Counted from the stretch's first letter, positions 15,849 through 24,308 are shown. The stretch is 64,000 nt of DNA from Antarcticimicrobium luteum (GCF_004358185.1 NZ_SMUV01000056.1:1-64000), one strand, 5' to 3'. A program made the numbers and translations. Notes: generated by a model from the letters alone, not told the origin.

Positions 15849-18044
15849 TCACGGATTGTAACGCGACCTCCCCGACACATTCCGCGTCCCTTTACAGTAG
15901 GGATAGCCCGAACATCCCCAGAACTGATTTCCCGCGTTTCGCCCTCTGCGGGCAGTTCGCTTCACCATCGGCTTGCCACAATATGGGCAGTCGGGGGTGT
16001 TGCCAGTACTCGTGCGCGTAGTGTGGGTTGGCGAAGCAATGCGCGTTGCTCTGGGCGGTTGGGTTGTTGGTTGAGATGGCGGTGGTACTGTCAAAGCTAC
16101 AGTTGAAGCCGGGACCGATGCACCCAACTCCCGCAGGTCTTGTTCAGCTTGGGAGCGGTCAGCAAGAGCTTCAGTCAGCCCCCTGTCGATTCTGGCCTTA
16201 GCAGGCAATGCGTCCAGCCGTGCCTTGGCATTTCTCAGGGTGCCGAGTCCATTGCGGATCGTAGATTCCAGTTTGGATTTTTCCGCAGCGAACCGACTGC
16301 GCAGTGCTCTTTCATCTGCTACGTCCTGAGCATTCGGCGTCCGGTCATATCTGAACCGTGACTCGTGTCCGCGCCGCCATGCCACCAGTTTGCTGGTCAT
16401 AACCTCTCCAAAACCGGGGACACGCATGACCGCAGATTGTGTCACATCGGCGGCGGTCTCGATTCCGAAAGAAATCAGCGTTGCCGTCTTGGCCGGGCCG
16501 ATACCGGAGATATTCGCACGGCGAAGAGAGAAGCCGTCAAGATAGGCCTGTCGCTGACGCGTCTCCCTATTAGACTTCATCACCATCAATTCGCGTGTGA
16601 GCGAGTCGTCAAGGCCTTTGTAGGCCGTGATAGCGCCATCTAGGTCGCCGCGCACCTTCAGAACCTCGGTCGTGCCGTTTCGCTGAACAAAGGCGTTCAA
16701 CTCGCGCTGCACGCGTTCATCGGCATCCTTGAAGCTCTGTTGAAACGGGCCGGATGATACCTCACGATCATTGAACGTAGTCCACCCCCAGATCGCCAAC
16801 CCAATCCAGATGTAGAACACCGGCGCGGCGTAGATGAAACCGGCAACTGCACCGCCCATCATCAACAATCCCAAGAATGCCCGCCCTCGCTTTCCGCTCT
16901 TCGCTTCACGTAATGCGTTACTGGCACCGCGCGGGGCTGCCACTGCGGGAAGCAAGTCCGCGACTGTTGGGAAGCGGAATGCCAGAATCTCACGGATTGC
17001 CTGTTCTGTGCCACGAGAATCGGTCGGGATGTTCGGTTCTACGCCGGTTAGGTCCGGGAACATATCAAAACCGCTGTTGGCGGTGAGCTTGCACCAGACA
17101 CACCCACCAGCAGTTCTGGGGTAATAGTGCGTTTTGACTTTACTACAACGGTTCAGCGAACCTTCCAGAGAGTTTAGCGCGCGAATCCAGTCCAGCGCAC
17201 TCGGACGTGCGTCCGGTACAAGTCCGAATGCGGCCTCGAATGCGCGGGAGATACCGTCCGGGAACATGTCGAGTGTAAGCGCACCGGGGGGCGGGGATGT
17301 TTGTGTCGCCGCTTGCCGGGTGAGCGAAAAGGCAAACCGGTTTTGGGCGATGGCTTCGCCCATCGAAATATCAGGCCCTTTGTAGCGCCCTGCGTAGGGG
17401 TGACGGCCCATGAACAGAAGGTGAAAGATAGCAACGGCCAGCCCGAAATTGTCGTGTTCTATGGTGCGCCGAACGGATACGAGGTTTTTCCCGTGTAGTT
17501 CAGGCGGCGTGAAGTCAGGTACCCCCACTACACAGGGATATGACTTGCCGTTCAGGCTGAACTGGAAGCTGTCCGCGTCGATCAGCGCGACGGTCGCATC
17601 CAGCGCGACCAAAACACCGGAATGGTTCAGGTCGCCGATGACACACCCTGTCTGGTGCACCTTCCCAACAGCGCGGGCGACGTTCATCGCGGCGTGGACC
17701 ATGAACCGATAATCGGACTTCGGGAAATGGCGCTGGCGAGACTTCGGGCTGTATAGCTCATGCAACGGGCGGTAGCCCGACACAAGCCGCATGACGAAAC
17801 CAAGGAAATTACCGCGACGGTCGGTCGCCACCTCGCCGGGGTAGGCGACAAGGTCGGTCTTGACGGCAAGCCCTTCGCCCACCATCGCCCGCACCTTGTC
17901 TTCCCGTTTAGAACGCAGGCCGGTGTTGTAGATTTTAACGGCCAGCCCGGAGCGGCCTTTGATCGCGTAGACTTCGCCTTCACCGCCCTTGCCGATCAAC
18001 TCGGCAACCGAAACCCGATCCTTTCCGATGACGATTTCTTGCAC
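15849..18044 (-). CDS. TerY-P triad protein kinase with HhH and zinc-finger tail
   Basis: The 731-residue protein begins with a Ser/Thr kinase-like domain (about 1-290): glycine loop GKGGEGEVY (18-26) and ATP lysine K37. The catalytic loop reads GDLNHSG (137-143), so the usual Asn is Gly143, and the DFG position reads DAD (156-158). A hydrophobic segment at about 388-423 suggests one or two membrane passes. Helix-hairpin-helix motifs follow (ISGIGPAKTATLISFG, about 510-525; VPGFGEVMTSKL). A C4 topoisomerase-type zinc finger (CPYCGKPM ... CSGYPYC) closes the protein. With the PP2C and vWA genes upstream it forms the TerY-P triad, known from tellurium-resistance-linked and anti-phage loci. The HhH and zinc parts suggest nucleic acid sensing. 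Confidence 0.85.
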   Translation of the reverse strand: MQEIVIGKDRVSVAELIGKGGEGEVYAIKGRSGLAVKIYNTGLRSKREDKVRAMVGEGLAVKTDLVAYPGEVATDRRGNFLGFVMRLVSGYRPLHELYSPKSRQRHFPKSDYRFMVHAAMNVARAVGKVHQTGCVIGDLNHSGVLVALDATVALIDADSFQFSLNGKSYPCVVGVPDFTPPELHGKNLVSVRRTIEHDNFGLAVAIFHLLFMGRHPYAGRYKGPDISMGEAIAQNRFAFSLTRQAATQTSPPPGALTLDMFPDGISRAFEAAFGLVPDARPSALDWIRALNSLEGSLNRCSKVKTHYYPRTAGGCVWCKLTANSGFDMFPDLTGVEPNIPTDSRGTEQAIREILAFRFPTVADLLPAVAAPRGASNALREAKSGKRGRAFLGLLMMGGAVAGFIYAAPVFYIWIGLAIWGWTTFNDREVSSGPFQQSFKDADERVQRELNAFVQRNGTTEVLKVRGDLDGAITAYKGLDDSLTRELMVMKSNRETRQRQAYLDGFSLRRANISGIGPAKTATLISFGIETAADVTQSAVMRVPGFGEVMTSKLVAWRRGHESRFRYDRTPNAQDVADERALRSRFAAEKSKLESTIRNGLGTLRNAKARLDALPAKARIDRGLTEALADRSQAEQDLRELGASVPASTVALTVPPPSQPTTQPPRATRIASPTHTTRTSTGNTPDCPYCGKPMVKRTARRGRNAGNQFWGCSGYPYCKGTRNVSGRSRYNP

Positions 18045-18046
18045 GA

Positions 18047-18793
18047 TCAGCCCCCGGATATGAGGATGAGTGTCTTGTCATCGTCAGTGCGTTCGCAGAC
18101 CGATGGACCGGCAAGGTATGCGGCCAGCTTCGCCGATAGTTCGACAAGGCGTCCCTCGCCCGGAGCGGAATCTACCGGGCGGAACATTGGGTCGAAGAAC
18201 CGAGGGTGTGCGGCCTGTTCCAGATGCGACAATGCCAGATCGCCAACACCATCGGAGAATAGCGCGAAGGCATCGTGGTCGCGCGGGTCTCGGGTGATGT
18301 TCAGGCGCGGTTCAGGATCATCTGTCACAAAGTAGGTGGTAGACGCATACTCGCCGTTCTCGGGCCAGCACAGCACCTCCCATTGGGTGTCTTTCCGGCC
18401 CACAACGGCGCTATCGCCGACGTGCAGCGTTACAGCTTCATCCGGCGTGACAACGATTGCCGCCAACGTCGCGGCGAATTGCCGAGGTGTAGAGTCCCGC
18501 TGCGTAGCTATTGCCGATATTCGGTCCCGCAGTTCATCTATCCAGTCCGCCAACTCTTCATCGGAGGGCAGGTTTGGATTTGCGCGAACCCATTCCCGGA
18601 GTCGAACCGAAAGGAAACGGCAGGTAAGCCATGCGCCATACGCACCGAATTTGGCGCTGCCTGCGCCATCTGAAACAATAGCGAAAACGCCGCCGTTTTC
18701 GAATGCGGCAACAGCGTAGGCATCTTGCAGCTTGTCACCATTCCAAATGTGCGACGTTCCGATTACGGACGCGGACGCCCACCGCCAAACCAC
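18047..18793 (-). CDS. PP2C-family protein phosphatase of the TerY-P triad
   Basis: The 248-residue protein has the metal-binding motifs of PP2C phosphatases: QDAYA (residues 23-27), IVSDGAG (39-45), LHVGDSAVV (mid-protein), ALFSDGVGD and the C-terminal DDDKTL. It should remove phosphate from Ser/Thr residues, presumably opposing the kinase encoded 2 bp downstream. The gene lies between the vWA gene (4-bp gap) and the kinase gene, the standard triad order. Tight spacing implies one transcript from the divergent region near 19.5 kb. Confidence 0.88.
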   Translation of the reverse strand: MVWRWASASVIGTSHIWNGDKLQDAYAVAAFENGGVFAIVSDGAGSAKFGAYGAWLTCRFLSVRLREWVRANPNLPSDEELADWIDELRDRISAIATQRDSTPRQFAATLAAIVVTPDEAVTLHVGDSAVVGRKDTQWEVLCWPENGEYASTTYFVTDDPEPRLNITRDPRDHDAFALFSDGVGDLALSHLEQAAHPRFFDPMFRPVDSAPGEGRLVELSAKLAAYLAGPSVCERTDDDKTLILISGG

Positions 18794-18797
18794 GGGG

Positions 18798-19475
18798 TCA
18801 CCCTGCTACAGCCCAGCCATCCGGGGCGGTCGGGCTGTCGAGCGGAACGGCATCGCCGGGGTTGGACTGCGAAACGGCGCTAAGCGAACTGGAAAGCCAC
18901 TGGAACAGTTCCTTGAACGCCAGCCCTTTCAGCTTGAGAGGCTGGCGAGTGGCAATCTGGCCAAGCACATTCATGTCCGCCTGTTCCACGCCCACGGCGT
19001 AGAACATGAATTCCTTGCGCTCTTCGCCTTGGTGGACACGCTGTTGTGCCTCCTGCCAACTGTCGGTCGGGGCACCATCAGTAATGAGGAACACCCACGG
19101 GCGGTAATACTTGACGCCATTTTCACGATAGCGGTCCTTGCGCTGGCGGAGCATGTTCAGCCCTTTCACAATCGCTTCGCCCATTGGTGTTGCGTTATCC
19201 GCCACCAGAGTTTCGGGGTAGAAGTGGTCCACCGTGGCGAAGTCGGACTTGATCTCCACCGGCCCGAAAGTGACCATCGCCAGTTCCACCCGCTTTGCGG
19301 CCATGGGATCATTCATGAGTTCCTCCCGCAATGTGGCCAGCCCTTCGTTCAATTCCGAAATGGGCGCGCCGCTCATGGAATAGGAGGTGTCCAGTAGCAA
19401 AATCACCGGACAACGTTGTTCCGGGTTTTCCGCGAATTCCGCATCACTGAATGGCTGTTGGTCAAATTCATCCAC
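18798..19475 (-). CDS. TerY-like von Willebrand factor A protein
   Basis: The 225-residue protein is essentially one vWA domain. It has a complete metal-ion-dependent adhesion site: DTSYS (29-33), the threonine in NATPMGEA (about 94) and the aspartate in LITDGAPTD (about 131). TerY-type vWA proteins are thought to act as metal-dependent scaffolds for the kinase/phosphatase pair. It is the first gene of the triad operon. There are no other ter genes (terB, terC, terD) nearby, so the triad stands alone as in its defence-island occurrences. Confidence 0.88.
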   Translation of the reverse strand: MDEFDQQPFSDAEFAENPEQRCPVILLLDTSYSMSGAPISELNEGLATLREELMNDPMAAKRVELAMVTFGPVEIKSDFATVDHFYPETLVADNATPMGEAIVKGLNMLRQRKDRYRENGVKYYRPWVFLITDGAPTDSWQEAQQRVHQGEERKEFMFYAVGVEQADMNVLGQIATRQPLKLKGLAFKELFQWLSSSLSAVSQSNPGDAVPLDSPTAPDGWAVAG

Positions 19476-19529
19476 GTTTTCACCTCAGACGCTATAGTTT
19501 CACTGGGCCGAAAAAGGTCCATTTTCTCG

Positions 19530-19549
19530 CACCCTACCACCGTAGGGTG
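19530..19549. promoter_or_regulatory. 8-bp inverted repeat in the divergent intergenic region
   Basis: CACCCTAC-CACC-GTAGGGTG is a perfect palindrome with a 4-nt spacer. It lies 55 bp upstream of the terY-like gene and 111 bp before the start at 19660. It is suited to a dimeric repressor controlling the triad, the divergent operon or both. No cognate regulator is evident next to it. Confidence 0.5.
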
Positions 19550-19659
19550 AGCGCGGGAAGCGGTTATGTCTGATGAGTGTTTCCCCCCTTGTATCTTGAT
19601 TGTGGGGCGCGAAGTTCATAGTCTCCGCGTAGAACAAAACGCGAATTTAAAGGCTGCAC

Positions 19660-20190
19660 ATGGGTCATGCTATCGAGCTAACAGAGGAAGAGTCGTCGAT
19701 CCTGTCCGAAATCGAATTGAATCAATCCAAGCTGGACCACGACCAATACAAGCGGCAAGGGCCGTTGGTCTTGCAGCTATTGAAGTCTTTGGTGGACCGG
19801 GGTGCGATACCGGAAGTCCGGCTGCGCTATTGGTCTGATCCGGAATATCAGGTTGGGCGGTTGAAGGCTTCGCACAAAGGCTTGTTTGAACGAAACGGAC
19901 AGCGGGGCGACGAAATCTACACGCACCCTCACTTCCTGAAATACCTGCGCTACTTCCTGTTTGGCGCGCAGTTGCCTGCAGGGGTGATCGCGGAGTTTGA
20001 CGGGGTGGTGGGCAACCCGGAATGTGTTTCATGCGGCGACGTTACCGACATTACTAAGGGCACACGGCGCATCGTTCGGGAATACGGCTTGCAGGGCGAA
20101 GATGAAGAGTTTTACCGGCTGGCATTGGATGTGGGTTTGCATCAGTGGTTTGCCAAGGCGGTGCGGGATGCGGTGAAGCAAGTGCGATAG
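19660..20190 (+). CDS. Hypothetical protein, first gene of the Abi_C operon
   Basis: The 176-residue soluble protein has no family I recognise. It is mostly helical, with a charged N-terminus (ELTEEESSILSEIELNQSKL) and a single CVSC pair near residue 128. It is followed after 15 bp by the Abi_C-domain gene, so the two are very likely co-expressed and may act as partners. It lies divergent from the TerY-P triad, inside the dusA element. Confidence 0.7.
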   Translation: MGHAIELTEEESSILSEIELNQSKLDHDQYKRQGPLVLQLLKSLVDRGAIPEVRLRYWSDPEYQVGRLKASHKGLFERNGQRGDEIYTHPHFLKYLRYFLFGAQLPAGVIAEFDGVVGNPECVSCGDVTDITKGTRRIVREYGLQGEDEEFYRLALDVGLHQWFAKAVRDAVKQVR

Positions 20191-20205
20191 GGGAGAAGAA
20201 GAAAC

Positions 20206-21051
20206 ATGGACGATAAAATCCCGTCACCAGTCATCGGCGTGTTGGGTGAGGTCTTCAGCGATCACTACACGCATTCGGATATTGACCGGCTTTTCACCTA
20301 CGCGGACGCGCCGGGGGATGCTCCGGAGGGCAACAAAGTCAAGAAAACCGTCGAATGGTTGCGATGGACCAACAAGCAAACCGAAAGGCCGTTGGAAGTG
20401 CTGGGGACACTCTTGGAGGACCTTCTCGAAAAGGAGCCTTGGGATTCCGCCTACAGTCCACCTTGGGCTACCGATGATGAGCCGGAATGGTCTGTCACCC
20501 TGCGAAGTCGCCAAGATCGCATTCGTACCGCCTTGGGCAAGGCAGGGCTGGCCTATTCTTCTGGCGGACATGTGGGATCCGCATCAGCTACACCCACGGC
20601 GTCACTGCGGGAAATGATCGAACGCGGCGGGTTATCAGCCGTTGCAGTGGAAATGACACGGGCACTCAAACAGGTTGAGGGCGATCCGAATGCCGCTGCC
20701 CACTACGCCGGGAATGTGCTGGAAGCTGCGCTGAAAGCCTACCTTACCAAGAAGGGCGTCACGTTCAACGATCAGAGCGAGACTTTGAATGGCCTTTGGC
20801 AACTCACACGCGATGATCTTGGGATCAACCCGAAAAACCTCGAAGCCAAGGACCTGAAAAAGATCGCGTCCGGGCTGAACAGCATAGTTGATGGGACGAT
20901 GTATATGAGGAACAAGAAGAGCGGCGCGCATGGTCGAACAGAGGACCAGTTGCGCGCCGCGGTTCTTCGCCCGCGCCATGCTAGGTTAGTCATCCATTCG
21001 GCGCATACGCTGGCGGCATATGTTCTGGAGTGCCTCGCGGACGCTCCATAG
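20206..21051 (+). CDS. Abortive infection (Abi_C/HEPN) domain protein
   Basis: In the 281-residue protein, the first half (about 1-125) has no recognised fold. The second half (about 145-280) resembles the Abi_C C-terminal domain, with LEAALKAYLTKKGV, IASGLNSIVDGTMYMRNK and a final AAYVLECL helix. R235-x6-H242 in RNKKSGAHG fits the HEPN nuclease motif. Abi_C proteins occur in phage-defence loci and probably cleave RNA on infection. The gene is paired with the 19660 gene and followed by a membrane-anchored protein gene after about 60 bp. RNase activity is inference from the motif. Confidence 0.78.
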   Translation: MDDKIPSPVIGVLGEVFSDHYTHSDIDRLFTYADAPGDAPEGNKVKKTVEWLRWTNKQTERPLEVLGTLLEDLLEKEPWDSAYSPPWATDDEPEWSVTLRSRQDRIRTALGKAGLAYSSGGHVGSASATPTASLREMIERGGLSAVAVEMTRALKQVEGDPNAAAHYAGNVLEAALKAYLTKKGVTFNDQSETLNGLWQLTRDDLGINPKNLEAKDLKKIASGLNSIVDGTMYMRNKKSGAHGRTEDQLRAAVLRPRHARLVIHSAHTLAAYVLECLADAP

Positions 21052-21113
21052 AAACATGAAGCCCGCACCACTATATTGTGAGCGTCGGGCGCAAATGAAT
21101 CATAGGTATAGTG

Positions 21114-22202
21114 ATGGCGGATGATAGCGATGAAGGCGAAGGGGAAGGCCGCAGGGCCTTTGATCTATCTGAGCTGACTGGGTTCGGCGAGGACTATTTC
21201 AGCGCATCCGATAGGCTTGCCAGAGAGTACGAGAAGCTGAACCCGTCGCTATCTGCGATCACGAAAGCCTTTGAGGTGTCCGGGTTGGGAAGTCTATCCA
21301 GCGTCATGGATGCGGCTGGGATGAACGCTGCTCAACAGGCACTTGGTTTGGGCAAAACCGGCGAAATCGGGCAGATCATGGACGATCTGACAGGCACCAA
21401 GGCGCTCGCCGAAGCGACCCGCAGCCTTCAAATGCCGAGTGTTGGAATTCTTGCTGACCTTACCAAGAGCCTCGACTTGGTGGGTTTCAACGCGGCGGCC
21501 CAACGAATCCTAGACACGGATAGCATGGTCGGAAGCACCTTCTCTCGCCTGACGCAGGATTTGCAAACCGGCATCGCGGTACAGGCGATGCGCGCCATGG
21601 AAATGCCGGGCCTGCAAAATATTCTTGGAACTCTGAACACGGGCGGCATTGGACGGGCCATTGCCGATGCAAACCTCGCGCTTGGTGTCGGGCTGCCTGC
21701 AACGTTTGGGCAGGATTTGCAGTCGGCGGTTGGTGGCCTCGCCAACCATATGGGCGCGATGGGGGAAATTGGCCGCGCCCATCAGGCGGCATTCGAGAGT
21801 TTCCGGCTTACAAACCTTGAGACGCTGTTGGCCAAATCGTTGGCGGTCCATGAAGCGCTGCTGGAAGAACAGCAACAAGCTACGCTCGACGCGAAGGCCG
21901 AGGCGAAGTTCAACAGGCGTTTGGCCGTGGTACTCGCAGTCATCAACATCATCATGCTCCTAATGTCGATGGTCGGCACGATAGAGGACTGGATGACCGA
22001 TGAAGACGCCGCGACGAAGGCCAACACCGCCGCAATCGTGGAAATGCGTGACGCCTTTGACGCCATGGCGAGCGAAATGGAAGCCATGCGCGCGACACAG
22101 GAAGCCGAAGCAGAACGGCAGTCGGAAGCCGATGCTGAAATCGCTGGGATACTACGGGATATTGCCGACGCTCTTGCTGACCGAACGGAGACTGACGAAT
22201 GA
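21114..22202 (+). CDS. Hypothetical protein with one C-terminal membrane segment and coiled coil
   Basis: The 362-residue protein begins with an acidic stretch. It continues through a long helical region (about 60-240) rich in Ala, Gly, Leu and Met with a repeating LQMPSVG / MEMPGLQ style. One hydrophobic segment (LAVVLAVINIIMLLMSMVG, about 274-292) follows, then a charged coiled-coil-like tail rich in Glu and Ala. ATG 21114 was chosen over the adjacent GTG 21111. It lies 62 bp after the Abi_C gene on the same strand, separated by a weak GCCCG/CGGGC hairpin. No family is recognised. A membrane-linked effector or sensor for the adjoining Abi_C module is a guess from context. Confidence 0.6.
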   Translation: MADDSDEGEGEGRRAFDLSELTGFGEDYFSASDRLAREYEKLNPSLSAITKAFEVSGLGSLSSVMDAAGMNAAQQALGLGKTGEIGQIMDDLTGTKALAEATRSLQMPSVGILADLTKSLDLVGFNAAAQRILDTDSMVGSTFSRLTQDLQTGIAVQAMRAMEMPGLQNILGTLNTGGIGRAIADANLALGVGLPATFGQDLQSAVGGLANHMGAMGEIGRAHQAAFESFRLTNLETLLAKSLAVHEALLEEQQQATLDAKAEAKFNRRLAVVLAVINIIMLLMSMVGTIEDWMTDEDAATKANTAAIVEMRDAFDAMASEMEAMRATQEAEAERQSEADAEIAGILRDIADALADRTETDE

Positions 22203-22333
22203 CGATGTGGAAGCGGATTCCTCAACGCTAGTCCGGTCGCATAGTTATCATAGGGCGCTGTGGACCTGAAACACATTCTCCAAAAAAGGTAGTTGACAAT
22301 CCGTCCGCGGCATGAACCGTTCGTGTCCCTCGC

Positions 22334-22362
22334 TTGACATTTTGATTCGTTTCATGTACAAG
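22334..22362 (+). promoter_or_regulatory. Sigma-70-type promoter for the regulator operon
   Basis: TTGACA at 22334-22339 and TACAAG at 22357-22362 are separated by 17 bp. Transcription would start near 22370 and run through two small hairpins into the gene at 22451. Confidence 0.6.
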
Positions 22363-22377
22363 TGAAGCACATTCAGA

Positions 22378-22415
22378 GAACGCTGATGGCGTTCTAGACA
22401 GTGCCGGGGGCACTG
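22378..22415 (+). promoter_or_regulatory. Leader with two consecutive hairpins
   Basis: GAACGC-TGATG-GCGTTC (22378-22394) and CAGTGCC-GGG-GGCACTG (22399-22415) are perfect stems 4 bp apart, between the promoter and the gene start at 22451. No U-run follows. They could be RNA leader structures that affect translation, or DNA operators for the HTH protein encoded just downstream. Confidence 0.5.
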
Positions 22416-22450
22416 TGAATCTTCACCGAAAAACAGAAATGGAGGGTCCA

Positions 22451-23017
22451 GTGGATCAGGGACTCCACACCGTATCCGTGCGGGATATTTGCGCGGTCTA
22501 TGACGTAACTACTCGCACCGTTAACCGGTGGCTGAATGAAAGCGGCGAACCCGCGCCACGTTTCCGGGGTGGGGAAGAAGCCTACTTCGCGATAGCAGAC
22601 TTGATGCTACGCATTCCGCGTGACCCTGCGCCGTTGCTGTCGTTGGATCGCCAGCGGCGACCGGACGCATCGCCCGAGATCGGTTTAGGCTACGAGATCA
22701 CCAAGCGCGCAAAGCGCCTCTGGATGGTTATTACGCCCGAGCAGCGGCAGAAAATGTCCGAGGTGCAGGCGGCATATCGAGAGGCGGTGGCGCGTGCCTT
22801 CTGGGAAAAGGTCCTGTTTCTGGACTCGGATCACCTCACGCAATCTCTCTCGCTGCATCCTGCCATCCTACAGGCTGTGGTCGGAAATGCCGATTTGCCA
22901 GAGGACTGGGAAGACTTCTGCATCGCATTCACCCTCGCAAACACGTCGCCTAAGAGCCTTTGGCGGCTGACGAAATCACATACCTATAACGAAGGAAAAA
23001 CTACCCATGCCGCATGA
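22451..23017 (+). CDS. HTH (MerR-like) DNA-binding protein
   Basis: The start is assigned to GTG 22451 (188 residues), because GGAGGG lies 5 nt upstream; an earlier GTG at 22415 falls within a hairpin and lacks a ribosome binding site. Residues about 8-50 (VSVRDICAVYDVTTRTVNRW followed by a wing-like GGEEAYFAIADL) look like a MerR-type winged helix. The rest is helical with unknown role. The position right after the leader, upstream of the tiny-gene cluster and primase, suits an early regulator or an excisionase-like factor. The 3' end overlaps the next gene by 11 bp. Confidence 0.65.
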   Translation: MDQGLHTVSVRDICAVYDVTTRTVNRWLNESGEPAPRFRGGEEAYFAIADLMLRIPRDPAPLLSLDRQRRPDASPEIGLGYEITKRAKRLWMVITPEQRQKMSEVQAAYREAVARAFWEKVLFLDSDHLTQSLSLHPAILQAVVGNADLPEDWEDFCIAFTLANTSPKSLWRLTKSHTYNEGKTTHAA

Positions 23018-23417
23018 TAGCGATTTTCAGATCACCGACGAGATGATCGAATTCAACACCGAAGCCCGTGGCGCGACCGCTGCGCTATTGGAAAACCTCA
23101 AATCCACATCCGCCGGTGCGCGCCTATCGGCCACCATCGCCAAGGTTACTGGATTGGTGGCCCAGAGATACGGGGTCGTGATCGACAGTGATAGCGCCCT
23201 TATGTTGCCGGGTGTCAAAGCGGCGGTGATGGGGTCTGACCTTCTTGATGAAGACAGTCTCTTGTTTGCCGCCGAGCAAAAGATTGCCGCCGTGGCCTTC
23301 AAGGCTCTGGGTGGGTCTAACGGGGGAGGGGCCAGCGACACACGAGTCCCCGACAACTTCGATACTATGTCCCCTCAGGCGCGCATCAACTGGGCGCGAC
23401 AGAACGGGGTTGCGTGA
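23007..23417 (+). CDS. Hypothetical protein (136 aa)
   Basis: The frame overlaps the regulator gene by 11 bp, so it is probably translationally coupled to it. The product is helical and Ala/Ser-rich, with a Gly/Ser linker (GGSNGGGASD) and a short tail (MSPQARINWARQNGVA) that resembles small phage proteins. No domain is recognised. It is part of the early region upstream of the primase. Confidence 0.6.
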   Translation: MPHDSDFQITDEMIEFNTEARGATAALLENLKSTSAGARLSATIAKVTGLVAQRYGVVIDSDSALMLPGVKAAVMGSDLLDEDSLLFAAEQKIAAVAFKALGGSNGGGASDTRVPDNFDTMSPQARINWARQNGVA

Positions 23418-23485
23418 TGAGCTGGCAAGATAAGCAACTAATCGTTCTCCAAGCGAACGTTGGTACGGGGAAGGCGGTTCAATGA
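23417..23485 (+). CDS. Possible 22-residue microprotein
   Basis: ATG 23417 overlaps the preceding TGA (TGATG), and the TGA at 23483-23485 overlaps the next gene's ATG. The 22 residues begin MSWQDKQLIVLQ. Its only support is the exact chaining of overlaps, which suggests it may serve for translational coupling. Confidence 0.35.
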   Translation: MSWQDKQLIVLQANVGTGKAVQ

Positions 23486-23742
23486 TTGCCGATATCGACC
23501 GCGTCACCGACCAGCTTAAGGCCGAACTGGCGCAGATCGCAGCCGTGCACGGAGTCGCAGTGGTGGACCTGCGCGCGAGCGAGGTCCGCAGCCGCTACGG
23601 TGTAAACGGAACCGTGATGGCGCGGGCGCTGCGCAACGCTGGATTTTGGCTGTGCGATGACAACCGCTGGCGAGCGATTGCGGGCGCGTCACAGATCGCA
23701 ATTACAGGGACGACCAGCGACGGGGGCACTCCCGCCCCCTGA
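23482..23742 (+). CDS. Hypothetical protein (86 aa)
   Basis: The product is a small protein whose central part (VDLRASEVRSRYGVNGTVMARALRNAGF, about 29-56) could fold as a helix-turn-helix. The tail WLCDDNRWRAI resembles phage-encoded DNA-binding proteins that read out a winged element. A GGGGAAGG ribosome binding site lies upstream. It is followed by about 235 bp of very GC-rich sequence with no gene. Function unknown. Confidence 0.55.
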   Translation: MIADIDRVTDQLKAELAQIAAVHGVAVVDLRASEVRSRYGVNGTVMARALRNAGFWLCDDNRWRAIAGASQIAITGTTSDGGTPAP

Positions 23743-23977
23743 GGCGTTGGGGAAGGGCGGGGCGTCTGCCACGGCAGTCAGCCCGCCCGATGACCAATCC
23801 CCCGCGACAAGTCCAGCGGCGCGGGGTGGGGAGTGTGGCCCCCGAGGGGCGGCGGTTTCGTGTCACGCCGCCGCCCCACTATCAGAATACCTGCGCGACC
23901 GCAGAACCGTGCCGGACAGGCGGCGGGGTGGTGGAAGGTAACTGTCCCGCGCGCCACGCATCGAGAAAGGAAAGAGT

Positions 23978-24124
23978 ATGACGAAGGCACAGGTCGCGAC
24001 GGCGGAAGTGATGGAGATTTGCGAGAAGCTGGATGATCTGAGCGCGAATCCGGTGAACGGCGGGGACATGGTCCGCTTACTCGGTCTCTCAAGAAAGCAC
24101 TGGATCGGCAGGCCCGCGAGATGA
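23978..24124 (+). CDS. Small hypothetical protein (48 aa)
   Basis: ATG 23978 has a good GAAAGGAAAG ribosome binding site. The product contains VMEICEKLDDLSANP and a possible short HTH (MVRLLGLSRKHW). The stop (TGA 24122-24124) overlaps the ATG at 24121, coupling it to the next small frame. Unrecognised; size and location suit an early phage-type gene. Confidence 0.5.
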   Translation: MTKAQVATAEVMEICEKLDDLSANPVNGGDMVRLLGLSRKHWIGRPAR

Positions 24125-24267
24125 AGAAGCAGGCCGATATAGGCCTGTGTCAGGAAAACCGGACATTTCCCGTTGCAGCGCCGCAACACGGCCCGAAAAG
24201 CGACACATGCAATGCGGGATTGTGGGCGGTGAAGATCACCCAAAAGGGCGTCTTTTCGTCTTCATGA
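24121..24267 (+). CDS. Small hypothetical protein (48 aa)
   Basis: This frame starts on an ATGA overlap with the preceding small gene and ends at 24267. The residues show no recognisable pattern and the C-terminus is Ser-rich. It is supported only by the overlap and intact frame, and could be spurious. Confidence 0.35.
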   Translation: MKKQADIGLCQENRTFPVAAPQHGPKSDTCNAGLWAVKITQKGVFSSS

Positions 24268-24296
24268 CGAACCATTTTTGATCGGACGGTCAAGGA

Positions 24297-24308
24297 GTCG
24301 TCTTTAAG
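24297..24308. promoter_or_regulatory. Shared 12-bp motif GTCGTCTTTAAG, copy 1
   Basis: The same 12 bp occur at 31811-31822, where they form part of a palindrome upstream of the PrtN-like gene. Here the motif lies 84 bp upstream of the small gene at 24393. Two copies in front of two operons of one element suggest a shared operator or activator site. Confidence 0.4.

Noticed and set aside
15849-19475. Tellurite resistance operon
   Set aside because: Only the TerY-P triad is present. No terB, terC, terD or terZ genes are nearby, so resistance is not supported.
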